DNA of 62,000 nt from Gnetum montanum (lineage: Eukaryota; Streptophyta; Gnetopsida; Gnetales; Gnetaceae), in NCBI GenBank assembly GCA_015680685.1, contig MNCI01004927.1, forward strand, positions 689,491 to 751,490, read 5' to 3'. Numbering within the stretch: position 1 is the stretch's first letter; each line of letters opens with the position of its first letter. This document shows positions 24,378-35,965 of the stretch, piece after piece. Position numbers and translations under genes: made by a program. The notes under the pieces were generated by a model. That model saw only the letters and a program-made list of their open reading frames with translations, ran no database searches and was not told the origin of the DNA.

Positions 24378-27300
24378 ATGAACACTTCGAACCCCAATGC
24401 CTCAACCAAGCCCATCACAGATATCGTAGGCCCCATGGCTATTCAACAACCCATAGTACAACCCACGATAGGGCCTCGCCGGTCTCTCAGATTGTAAGGG
24501 AGGAACCCATCATTTAACATTATAACCCAGGAGCAATACAATTTCATATGCGTAAAAATACAAGCCGGCCTAGCCATGGATCAAATCGAAATGGAGGTTA
24601 AGAGACAATACGAACTCTTCCATAGGGGAGGACATGAGTTCATCCCTTCCCCGTATGATATCATCCCTCTTCCAGAGCACTACTATGAGCTCATCTCACA
24701 ACTCCTCCTACTAAGGAGTTAATCTCTGGACCAGTCTGTGGCAAATCCTCAATTGGAAGAGGAGGATGACTTTGCAGCTCAGTCCGAGCACGAAGATTCG
24801 TACCATACCCTCAACCCACAAACCTATGCAAACTCGTTGTTTCATCCAACCACAGGGGAAGCTATGTCCCTCTAACCATTTAAAATCACCCAAGCACAGA
24901 TACCTCAACAAGAACCATCCACGCTTATCCCTACCCCTCCTGTAACTGATGCGCAACTCAACACACTTCCCCTTGCTATTCCCCCTGTTGCAACAGTATC
25001 CCCATTCTTGCAAATACAACCTCCTCAAAATAATGTAGGAGTAACCTTCCCGCCCAGAGTGATCGGGATGTCGCATGTGATACCGGCTTCCACATCCGCT
25101 CATTATATACTGTGGATCCAAACCCAAGGAGCCCCTTTCACCACTGTAACTTAACAAGTTCAGAGTGTCCCTACACAAAGCATGACTAGGCAATGGGCTG
25201 CGATTGGTGCTCAACCGCATCAACCCCCTCACTATAACATACCGCCTCATACAATTTTACCTGCTAACATCCCTCAAGTACAACCACAACAACAACAGCA
25301 ATCCCTTACCTACAATGCACCGCCCCTAGTACCACCCACCACAACTATTCCGTAAGCACAGCCTCCAACCACATAACTTTCTTCCTTCCAGCCCACTATC
25401 CAACAATCTAACCTGTATACTATACAACATCATCAACATACTATCTCACCTACTACCCAAGACTGGGCTGACGCCAAAAAGCTAATGCAGGAGCTAACTG
25501 ACGAGGTCAAATGCCTCAAAATAGCCATCGACGAAGAGCTTAAAGTAGTGGACTTCTATTACGATGATCCTATTAGCTCTTCAGTTCCATCTCTAACACT
25601 ACCTAAGGGTGTTTCCTTACCCACGCTGACTAAATACAATGGGGGGATAGACCCCAACGCTCACCTTATAATGTTTAGATTAGAATACGCACTACTTCAG
25701 GCATGGCCACATGCCATTCTGCGAGTGTTCCCCATGTCCCTCACAGGGAGAGCACTTGATTGGTATCGGGCCTTGCTACGAAACTCAATATCTTCTCTAG
25801 AAGATTTGTTATACCAATTCGTTACCAGGTTCAAGTATAACATGAAGCCTAAAGCAACAATTGACAGCCTCATACAAGTCAAGAAAGCACCGCTTGAACC
25901 TGTCCAAAAATTCATTCAACGGTGGAGTGCTGCCCTCAACGAGCTCCACGAGCCAATCTTGGAGATGTATCTCCTCACCATCCTAAAAAGGACTATCAAC
26001 GATTTTTTCAAGTCCAAATTATATTATCTCAATGCACACACTCTGAGTCAAGTGTTTGTACAGATCAAGAACATAGAGGAGGCAGCCCAAAACAGCCACG
26101 ACCCTGCATATTCAGCCTTTAAGAATCAACATAATAAGAAAGACAAAGAAAAGGATAAAACAACTATAGCAGCAGTAGCGAAAACACAACAAGCGAATGC
26201 GAGACAACAAAGCAAACTGCTTGCTGCCCCTGCTAATTACGCTAGACCCGCCCCTACGATGGCACCCGAACCATCTGCATCACAAAACCCTACACTGGGT
26301 CATACGAGAAACTTCGAGAGGAAGGACCCCTCTCAATATACGTCATTGCCCATGAAACCATTGCAATTATTCGACCAACTCTTGAAGGCCGGATTGATGA
26401 AACATAAACAGTTGTCCCCCGCAGCGATCCAAAGACATGCTCGGTTCTGTCAATTGGTTCAGAACCCAAGCCTGGCAATGCCAGATGAGCCCTCGGTTCG
26501 AAAAGGCTTTAGAATGGATCGTTTTTGTGATTATCATCAACGTAATGGGCATGGCACTGACTATTGTTTCACCTTAAAACAAGATATCCAATGGATGATC
26601 GACGAAGGTCAAATCACTTTTGATGAAGCCAACCCGGTCCAACCACAAAACTAGGCCATGGGCGTATATAAAGATCTTCTAAATACTAAAGAATCACCGT
26701 ATGTAATTAACACCATCTACTTCGATAACGAACCGGAAACACCTAGGATTAACACCGTCCATTCCGATCATGAGCAGCAAATGCCTAAGAAACCATTTGT
26801 AGTGCATATTCCTCCCACTATACAAACACCTGTGCCTCAACCATCATACTCTCCACAGAAACCTTATGTCATCCGAATACCCCCCGCCGTAGCAACTTCT
26901 ATCACACCACCATGTGAAAAACCATATGTGGTGCGTGTACCTCCCGCCACTACTACCACAAACACACAATCACCTCCTACTCAGCCTGCTCCCTATGTAG
27001 TCTGAGTATCACCTGCGGTCGCAACTGCGGAGGTACAACCTCTAGCTAGGCCAACTCCATATGTTTTTAGGATATCCGAACATCCTGATGACCACCAATC
27101 CTACACTCCGCAAACATAGAATAAATCAATCCCCTATGTCATCAAGATGCCTAGCCAGCCTGACACTCAACCACATTCAACTGTCCAACTGCAACCCCGC
27201 CCTACTCCATATGTTGTACAGGTTCCAAAGCAACCTGAGGTTCCGAAACCAACTGTACCCCCATGCCACACACGAGAACGCCTGGCAAACAAGCTTACAT

Positions 27301-28414
27301 GGGACTACTTGGAGAAGGAACGCCAACGACTAGCCTTAAGACCTCCCAAGCCTACCCCGCTAAGTGCAATACCCATGACATCACCTAACAATAAACCAAA
27401 CACAGGCTATGAGGGTGAATCATCTAAAAAGCATGATACGTCTAGATCAACAATTGCGGGTAAAAATGATAAACCAACTATGCATGAGATAAAACTGTTG
27501 GGCCCTATGGACCAAATGACTATCGACAAACATGCGCCCAATAGTAAAGATTTAGCAACAGCTCTAACCTAGGTCACGCAGGCGCTTAAACAAAAAAACA
27601 CTTCATTAAGCTTATACGACCTAGTGTTAACCTCTCAAACCCATCGCGAAGCCCTAGTGGGCATGTTGACATCCATCCCAGTAAGCGAAGACTTACCTCC
27701 AAATGAACCTTCAATTCATGCAGTCATGTATTCGCCTCAAAGATCGACTCCTAAGCCATTAGGTTTCCATAATGAAAACATCAAAATGGATGAGAAATTA
27801 GGAGAAGTGACAACAGCACCTATGTTCATAATGATACGAATAAATCAATTCAAGATACATAGAGTGCATGTAGATGATGGAGCCGCTACAAATGTAGTAC
27901 CTATTCCATCGTCGAACAATTAGGGCTAATGGAACTAATTAGACCAACCGCCACCACGTGTTTGAAATCGTTCAGTGGATCACACGTAGTAGTCAAAGGC
28001 ACCGTGACTTTGGACTTTATAGCAGGGGATCAATTCCCCACATCTGCCGACTTTGTGATCATCGATGAAATGCCAGGGTTCAAATTAATATTTGGAAGGC
28101 CCTGGTTAGCCCAACTGAAAGCAGTCTCTTCCCCCATACACCAAGAGATTCACCTGCCTTATGAAGGTGGCGAAATCATTATACACGGGGAGGCTGCTAC
28201 ACCTACCATCTCATCACATACAAATACAGACCAAGGCTCGGAGGTTAAGTTCGAAGAGCCTAAACAAGATGATACAAATGAACAACAAAGATGCACGCAA
28301 CCAGTAAGTAATAATCTATTAAACACAAAGAAAAATTTACCCAACACAGAAATACCCGGGCCTGAAATTGTACATATACAGCCTCACCTAGAAACTACAA
28401 CAAACGTAGAATAG
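24378..28414 (+). pseudogene. Tat1 Gag-protease polyprotein (stops and one frameshift)
   Basis: One long frame from ATG 24378. The N-terminal part is Pro/Gln-rich and has six in-frame stops (24495 to 25375). The stretch 25485-26654 is open for 389 codons. Gag core at 25620-26130 (LPTLTKYNGGIDP, MSLTGRALDWY, LEPVQKFIQRWSAALNELHE). The knuckle near 26520-26580 reads FCDYHQRNGHGTDYC, of C-x2-H-x3-GH type, typical of Tat/Ogre. 26690-27260 encodes about seven repeats of a PYVIRVPP-like motif. Protease: VHVDDGAATNV near 27865-27895, then a +1/-1 shift near 27905-27925, then FGRPWLAQL (about 28095). Further stops are at 26652, 27003, 27117 and 27570. Gag and PR share a frame, so they would be made as one precursor. 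Confidence 0.88.
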
Positions 28415-29211
28415 TACATGCAAAAACACCAGAAAACACCAACGCGGGAACTGTTCCATCAGACGTCCCTTGGGCCGAATTACTGTTCAACGTGATCAGT
28501 GAAGGAGACGCTGAATATAGAATCATACCCGTTAACGCTACTCCTAATGTTAAAATGAAGAAAATTAAAAAATTACTAAGCCAATAAAAGATATTAAAGT
28601 CCGAAACGACGTTAAACTACATTCACAGTCCAAAACGACGTTAAACTATCACATGTACGCAACAACATAAAACTAGCCACGATCAGAAATGGTCGGTCTA
28701 CCAAGAAATCCACCAGTGTCACTCGAAACTCCCCTTGTTTACACATGGCCCGAAATGGCCTTAAACTAGTGCATGGGGCCTGAAATGGCCTTAAAATAAA
28801 CCGTTTTCTTACACTTTTTTTTCTCGCAAATTCAAGTTCATTGTTCGAATTTATGCTTATATTGTCGTGTTATCAATAATAGTTTTTCTTCACATTTTCC
28901 TTTTCACAATTATCCTTCGCTTATAATTACATTCCTACTAGCATTCTCACTTCGTGCATTACACTTAAATAGCAAAACAAACCAAAACATTTTACATTGC
29001 TGCATCATGTTTACATTTAAACTAAAAATTCACAAAAAAAAATATACAGAAATATATATATATATGTAGTCATATACAGTTAGACAAGTACAACAGTTAA
29101 CTGATTCCATTCATCAGTTCAATACAACTCAAGGCAAAACATTCAATTTATGATTCATCCAAAATTATGAGCCAGGATAGATTCAAAATCAAAACTAAAC
29201 ATCAAGGACGA
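28415..29211 (+). repeat. Tat1 post-PR non-coding stretch with hairpin-TTAAACT modules
   Basis: No gene. Hairpins followed by TTAAACT: GTC/GAC arms at 28599-28610 and 28628-28639, and GGCC/GGCC arms at 28747-28760 and 28777-28790. A GATC/GGTC pair at 28682-28695 lacks the tail. All loops are 6 nt, mostly ending AAAC or AAAT. 28800-29211 is AT-rich with no further structure seen. The equivalent modules in Tat2 are at 1914-2160. Confidence 0.75.
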
Positions 29212-32200
29212 GAGGGCTGTCCCCTTCAGACTCGCCGGCACCATGGGTCCCCGCTCCGTTGGGCCACCTTCTTGAACATCGTTGTCGCCTCGACCCTATA
29301 AAAAGCAAAAGAAACAATCAACATAAGAAGAAAAGAGAAAAATCCCAAACGTTATTCAACGAACAAAATTCACAAGAACTAACTGCTTACTGTAGGAGAC
29401 CCCCCTAAACCGAATTCCAATCGACAGAGAATTTCTTCCTTTGAGACGCTAGCCCAGTTAGTCCCATCGAGGCCTAGATCAACGTTCGCTAAGGCCTTCC
29501 CCTTGTCAACCGTCGACCATGTGGGATGTTTCAAGGGAAATTCACCCACAGAGACCTCCCCAGAAGCAGTCATAATTACCCTCGTGGGCGATTCTATCTC
29601 AATAGTGGTATTCTTAGCAAAGGTATCAAATGCAGAACGTAGACCCAGACCCTCTACGAACATTTGAAGCTGACAGTTCTCTATAGATACTTCTTTTAAT
29701 GATTTCTTGTAATGATGCTTATGGTTCTTCTCATCTTGACCCCACTTCCACACCTTGGAAGCGAAAGCCTTCCAATCCTGATACTTGAGGTTCAGCAAAT
29801 CTATATGGGCCTTACACTCTGCTAGTTTCCGAGTCAGTGATGCATGGCGATTCAGCAAGTTCCAATACCTAGTATAAGTGATCTCGGAAGTCCGCCAAGA
29901 ACGATCACCAGTTAATCTGGTTGAGGCGAACTCATAACGAGCTTTGAGATCATCACGTTCAGCTGATAACTCAGAAACCTCTTTTCCCTTGCCTGGACCT
30001 GCAACCATAGCTGTTCAATGGAGCACCGACAAGTCCAAAGCGATTTGGCATTATGCATAAGACATTCTGCCACCTCGTCATAGACTTGTCTCGGTACTTG
30101 TTCAACTTTTGGTGGCAGTGCAGGCAAGCTGTTAATACAAATAGCCTCAGATGGATCCCACTTCAATTTAGCCCATACCCACACGAAAAGAACAGGCATT
30201 AGATCTTAAATGATAACAAAAAAAAGAATGTGAAACTCGAAGACTGCAAAACGCTTGAGACGACTGTACCTATTTCGGGGTGAGCTTGCTGAATGCGTTT
30301 GACCACCTCGTCGATGATACTGGTGATGAAATCCATTTTGCTTGGCATCTCAGTCCAAGTAAATGGTTCATGAGTATGAGATGGATTAGCCTCAGTGGTC
30401 GTTTCAGGGGGAGCCACTATCATAGACACTTCTAACCGCATGGTAGGAATCGTCCTAGTTTCAATATCTTCGTCTAGAAGTGATACAAAATATAAAATTA
30501 AAACACCACATAATCGAAACAACGATTCACAAGACAACATAATAAAACAAAAGGGAATATACTAGATTCTCTGTTCCCTTCCCGGTTTGGAGGGTCACCA
30601 AGGTCCAATCTTCCCTTAAGTAAGCTATTAAATATTTCATCAACACCATCCCGGTCATCAACCAGTTCTGTCTCCATGGTGTCTTCCGCCAGCTCTTCGG
30701 TCACTTCCACCTGATCTTTGCCAACCTCTTCCTCCTCAATTAAATCCGTTGGAACTTCCTCCTCCTCGATAATAGTTTCTAGCTCTTGTCTTCTCACTTC
30801 CCGAGTCAGGTCTGAAGACATTAGTTTCATGTAAGCGGTCAAAACAAAAATGATGATAATAGCAATACAACAAGTGCATCAAGCTTACTTACCTCGAGAA
30901 GGCATTTTGAATCATATATGCTTCACCCTTGGCTCTTCCACAGTCGAGGCCACCTCTTTAGGGTGTTCGCGCTTCTGAATCTTCGATTTGGCCTTGCCGA
31001 TGGTCTCCTTGATCACCCGATCAGCCCTCTTAGCAGTGTAGGGCACATTGTCTGGTTCCAACCCCACACTGTCACGTGTATGGATTGAAGTACTAGATGA
31101 CCCCTCTGTTGTGATGGAAATTGATTCATCGATCCCCTCGGGTGCATCTTGAGACTCAGCTACCTCGAAGAAATGGTTAATCCATGGGCGAGATAATTGA
31201 GTACGATCCTACAAAACATATTTATTATTTGCACGAACCACCAAAAACTCGGCCAGGCGACGTAGATAACCTGCGAAGAATGTGAAGGTAAAATGGGACT
31301 GTGCCTCAACGTTTGAACACAACCGCACTATCTCCCTATGGAAACCTGACAACAAAAATTGGGCCCAATTATAATGCATCCCGGTCTCCAAAATGGTCCG
31401 CATGATGCGCACGGCTTCCACCCCAAGACTCTTCACTTGCGACAAGGATTTAGGAAACACCCGTGCCCTAAACAGGGGATACAGTTCATTGACTTCCACC
31501 ACCTTTGATGTTCCCTGCATAGGGAACCCCTTAGAGCCCTTGAGAATGCCCAACCAATCTTCCAGCTCACGCACCACATGGAGCTCTTTCTGTGCCCTGT
31601 CCAAAACCACGTTCACACCATCTACCGGGACACCGAAGAGGTCTGAAAAGAAATCGGCTAACAGATGAAAAACTATTTTGACACCCTTGATATGGGTGCT
31701 GTAGTAAGTGATAGAGTTGTCAAATGAATCAACAATTCCAATCATTTCAGCTACGGAGACATTAGGGCTTGGGGTTGTGAATAGCTCCATGAGGCCGACA
31801 TCATTCAAACAATGGACAATAGATGGTGAGGCACTGGTATGCAACCATTGCTGCACCTTGCTAACCTTCCCAAATTTCATCGACAAGGTGCTCTCAGTTC
31901 GCCCTATCGTAATAGGGTCTCCGCCGAGGGGGACGTTAATTGTAAATACAATGAAAAACCATAGCACCAGTATGACCAATGTTGCGGCGAACAAACAGAC
32001 TAAGGCGTCAGAGAAATATCATCACTTACCTTCAGTCGTGGGCTTCACGTTGCTAGGAACCAAGTCAGTATCACGGGGGAAAATCAGTCCATTACGTGAC
32101 CAATCTCCATGCAGCCACCCTCGAGCCGCACCTTGCGTAAATTCCCTGGAAAATCACTTATGAAAATGAACAATGTCACTCTTAGTCTGAGCTAATACAG

Positions 32201-33606
32201 CTTCGTGGAGGGTGGGACCTGCCATGAAGGTCTCTAAAGCGGTGTGAGCCAGTGCAAGTCTGTCATCATTTACGCATATTCCATCTTTGTCAACTTAGGG
32301 CCTGCAAAAGAATGGTTGTCAAAACAAGAGCAAACACTAAACAACAGAATAGAAACGACAAATTAAACAACCTTACCTCTCTACCCTGTACACTATGCCC
32401 GGAGGGTTCTGAAATAATGTATGCGCGATAAGTCCCATATGCGCGATAACGGATAGGTAGATCTGGTCCCTCGTCAATGTCCACCATGAAATCCATGACG
32501 CCGTTTGAAGATCCTGGCAACATTGCTTCAAGAACGCTCCGTGCTACTTATTCGCTTAGATGGGACCATATCACTACCTTGAATCCGTCTAAAATGAAGG
32601 CAAGGAACTCACAGGCCCCTTCCTTGAACCATACCCCATTGTTATCAATAGTCAGATCAGGGGCAGGTTCGTCGGTATCAAGGGGTCCAAACCAGGCTAG
32701 TACCCTAACTAGCTCAACCACTAAGAGGAAAGGCTCAAGATCCCTGCAAATAACCCAAATGTTATGGTAAATCAGTTATACACGAAAATAAAATAAAGAA
32801 ACGAAGGTCCATATTGAAGGCCAATACTTTGAAAAAGTTGCAAACTGTTTACGCTCATTGTGCAGACCTTGCACGTTGCAAAAATTATCTACGCCCAGCG
32901 TGCAGACCCTACACGCTACAAAAACTGTTTACGCCTAGCGCACAAGCTGCCAAAAACTATTTACGCTTAGCGTGCAGACCCTGCACGTTGCCAAAAACTG
33001 TTTACACCCAACGTGCAAGCTACCAAAAATTGTTTACGCCCAGCGTGCAGACCCTACACGTTGCAAAAATTGTTTACGCCCAGCGTGCAAACCTTGCACG
33101 TTGCAAAAACTGTTTACGCTCAGCATGCAGACCCTGCACGTTGCCAAAAACTATTTACGCCCAGCGTGCAGACTCTGCACGCTGCAAAAACTGTTTACGC
33201 TTAGTGTTCAGACCCTACACATTGCCAAGAACTGTTTATGCCTAGTGTGCAGACCCTGCACGGTGCCAAAAACTATTTACGCCCAGCGTGCAGACCTTGC
33301 ACGCTGCAAAAACTGTTTATGCCCAGTGTGCAGACCCTGCATGCTGCCAAAACTGTTTACGCTTAGCCTCTTCCTCGCACGTCGAAACATACAACCAAAG
33401 ACCTTGCGCAAATCTTGTACGCCCAGATAGCAAATACAAAAGAAAGTAATTAACTGAGGTGAGATTTGAGCCTACCTGTGTGCCAATCCAGGCCACGATG
33501 GAATCCTAGGCTTAGGCAAACACTACAGCATGGCCTCACTTTCCTTCACGAAGGTTAAGTCAGGCCCCTTTCTCCCCTGGCCTTTTACCTCCTTGCCCTT
33601 GCCCAT
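29212..33606 (-). pseudogene. Spliced antisense gene carried by Tat1 (8 exons)
   Basis: Minus-strand gene of unknown function, about 1,000 codons. Exons: 33606-33476, 32743-32377, 32301-32030, 31918-30893, 30811-30563, 30473-30270, 30205-29391, 29295-29212. Introns are GT-AG, 64-111 nt except intron 1 (732 nt). Phases agree at exons 1/2, 3/4, 4/5, 5/6 and 6/7. At 2/3 the GTAAGG donor/first CAG acceptor does not keep the frame; a GTAGAG donor with a CCTAAG acceptor would. Start: MGKGKEVKGQGRKGPDL. Exon 4 encodes a domain vaguely like the plant transposon-protein domain found in other retroelement extra genes (IKGVKIVFHLLADFF..FGVP). Exon 5 is Glu/Asp-rich; exon 7 is coiled coil. In-frame stops (exons 1, 2, 3, and 31209-31211 and 30912-30914 in exon 4) and a shift near 30000 show decay. 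Homologous to 499-1517. Confidence 0.7.
32845..33400 (-). repeat. Hairpin minisatellite inside intron 1 of the antisense gene
   Basis: About 14 head-to-tail units of ~40 bp (some ~32 bp). The consensus unit holds 10-bp perfect inverted arms CAGCGTGCAG and CTGCACGCTG separated by 3 nt, then CAAAAACTGTTTACGCC. A perfect example is 33162-33184. Variation among units is mostly CG to TG/CA. Open frames across the array are repeat artefacts. Confidence 0.85.
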
Positions 33607-33817
33607 TCTAGCATCCTGTATGCTAAATCTCACAAGTTCACGCTCGGGTTTGATCTTGTACGTCGAGCTGAATCCTGCACGCTGGGGTTCGGTTCTCCAC
33701 GCTCACACTGGGGTTTGGTTCTCTATGCTCACGCTGCGACTTAGGTTTATGCTCACGCTGTGACTTAGGTTCATGCTGCCTTTGATAACTGATAGGTTCA
33801 CGCTCACACCCGCCAGC

Positions 33818-33825
33818 ATATATAT
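33818..33825 (-). promoter_or_regulatory. Candidate TATA box of the antisense gene
   Basis: Minus strand CTATATATATG, about 210 nt upstream of the ATG at 33606. The 33640-33810 interval between them (a would-be 5' UTR) has CACGCTC/CAGCGTG repeats and no conserved coding. Position and orientation fit, but there is no other support. Confidence 0.35.
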
Positions 33826-33889
33826 AGCGCTGCGTTGACCCTACTGCCGCCTTAAATATTTTATTGAATTTATTCAAAATTGTTCAAAA

Positions 33890-34306
33890 TACAAAGTACG
33901 GGGAGGTGCAAAACAAAATAACGAGATAACGAACACTACCACATACCATATTCCCTGGCAAAGCAACTTCGGTTGCCCACACTGAACATTTTGGCTCAAA
34001 CTCTTCAGTACAGATCATACATCAACTAGGCATTATCAAAGCACACATTCGGCTCAGTAAGGCCTTAAACTACTACATTCGGCCTGGTAAGGCCTTAAAC
34101 TGCCACATTCGGCCCAGTAAGGCTTTAAACTGCCACATTCGGCACGGTAAGGCCTGAAACTGTGACATTCGGCCCGGTAAGGCCTCAAATTGCCATGCAT
34201 CCAGGTACGACGATAAACCACCATCGTATATGCACACATGATTTACATTGCCCTAGGCACACGTAACAACCCCTACTAGCTGACTCTGCCCTCTGTTTAT
34301 TGGCAG
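33890..34306 (+). repeat. 30-bp hairpin array and splice acceptor before RT
   Basis: 34051-34200 holds five exact 30-bp units. Each has GGCC-type arms around a 6-nt loop (CNGTAA), then TTAAACT (34051, 34081, 34111, 34141, 34171). One arm pair uses G-T pairs (GGCT/GGCC). 34284-34306 is a strong plus-strand splice-acceptor-like tract (CTCTGTTTATTGGCAG) just before the RT frame, suggesting that the whole PR-RT interval could be a sense intron, as reported for Ogre elements. Confidence 0.6.
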
Positions 34307-35965
34307 GAGAAAGCCTGATGGATTACCAGCATCTATTCACACCATTGACCATCGATGGACCATATGGAAAGATCACAAGAGAAATCAACATAAATTCCAT
34401 CAACTTAGGTCCATCAACACATGACACAGTCATCGCCTCAACACAACAAACGTTAGACAGCTACAAAGGTATGACAAAATCCCTCGACATAGAAGCTGAT
34501 AGCATCATTGAAGACCCTTTGACTGAAACCCTCATCGCTATGCCTAATGATGAAGTTAAGGTATTAAAGTTAAGCACACTATTGCAACCTCAATTGGCCA
34601 GAGACATAGAACATGTGCTTCGAGACAACATAAAAGCATTCGCTTGGTCTTACATTGACATGCCTGGGTTAGATCCTTGAATCGTCCAGCACAATATTAT
34701 ACTCAATCCAAAATTAAGGCAAGTGAAACAAAAAGCACGAAAGGTTAGGCAACCATAAAAAATGATTTCCCCCTACCCATAAAAAATGATTTCGCCTATG
34801 CATTGACTTCTGGGACCTCAACGTTGCAACCATAAAAAATGATTTCCCCCTACCCAGCATCGATCAACTTGTTGACTCAACTGCTAGGCACGCCTTGTTA
34901 TCTTTTATGGATGGCTTCTCAGGATATAACCAGATACGCATTAACCCGGAACATCAGCTCCAGACTACCTTTATGACACCATGGGGTACCTTCTGTTACA
35001 CGATGATGCCATTCGGTCTCAAGAACGCTGGGGCCACATATCAAAGGGCAATGACATTTATTTCTAGCGTTTACATACTTCAGTCGCTCAATGATTATGT
35101 AGATGACATCGCAATTAAATCGAAAACACCAGAGCAACACGTCCAAGATTTAGATTTGATCCTAAAACGTTGCTTAAAATATGAACTTAGGCTCAACACA
35201 AAGAAATGTGTTTTCGAAGTAAAAACGGGCAAGATGCCAGGCTTTGTAGTGTCAGAAACAGGAATACGAGTGGACCCAGATAAGGTTAAAGCTTTAATCA
35301 ATCTAAAACCACCAAGCAACATTACTGAACTTCGGGGTCTACAAGGTAGATTACAGTTCATCAGGCGTTTCATAGAAAAACTGATGGACAAGTTAAAACC
35401 CATGAACCACTTGCTACGAAAGAATGTCCATTTTGAATGGACTCCACAGTGCTAGGAAGCCTTCAACCATATTAAAACAACACTGGCTCAGCTACCAATA
35501 GTGTACCCTCCACAGAACAATAAACCCTCCTACATCTACCTCGCCACGTTGGATTCGTCCATCGCTTCTATGCTCTGTCAGAAATGAGACGATGGAACTG
35601 AAGTCCCTGTTTATTATTTGAGCCATGCATTAGTGGCCCACGAGAAGAAGTACAATGAGGTGGAAAGGTCATGTTTAGCCCTTGTCTTTTCCCTAAAGAA
35701 ATGACGACATTACCTCTTCCATAACCAAACTAACATAATCTACAAAGATAATGTGCTCAGGGCCATCACCGGTAACATTTACGAGTCAAGCAGAATAGCG
35801 TGTTGGAAATCCATAATAGCTGAATTCGACCTACATTACATAGTGCAGTCATCAGTCAAGGGTCAAGCCATAGTGAACCAACTGACTACATCACGAACAC
35901 ATGATCAAGCAACAATAGAGCCAGAGTTTCCAGACGAAAACGTGAGCACGATAGACATAGTTCCC
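34307..35965 (+). pseudogene. Tat1 reverse transcriptase and RNase H (broken)
   Basis: Pre-RT block 34307-34677 (LARDIEHVLRDNIKAFAWSY), with a TGA at 34678. The RT fingers are mostly missing: 34700-34860 contains three copies of a CATAAAAAATGATTTC segment in place of ~40 codons. The palm is open at 34895-35455: FMDGFSGYNQIRI, MPFGLKNAGATYQ, catalytic YVDDI (about 35095). RNase H follows (PVYYLSHAL, YNEVERSCLALVF) with stops at 35453, 35586 and 35702. It ends in an assembly gap. Inactive. Confidence 0.85.

Noticed and set aside
24711-25250. 179-codon minus-strand frame
   Set aside because: Shadow of Tat1 Gag N-terminal region; no counterpart in Tat2.
32377-32743. Exon 2 of the antisense gene as a phosphatase-like (FCP1/NLI family) domain
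   Set aside because: GFKVVIWS resembles that family, but the catalytic DxDxT motif is not seen, so no function is claimed.
32845-33400. CRISPR-like appearance (regular repeats with spacers)
   Set aside because: Units are contiguous variants of one sequence without unique spacers, in a plant retrotransposon.
32814-33430. Long Cys/Arg-rich frames in several phases
   Set aside because: Produced by the 40-bp minisatellite, open in several frames at once; intronic on the minus strand.
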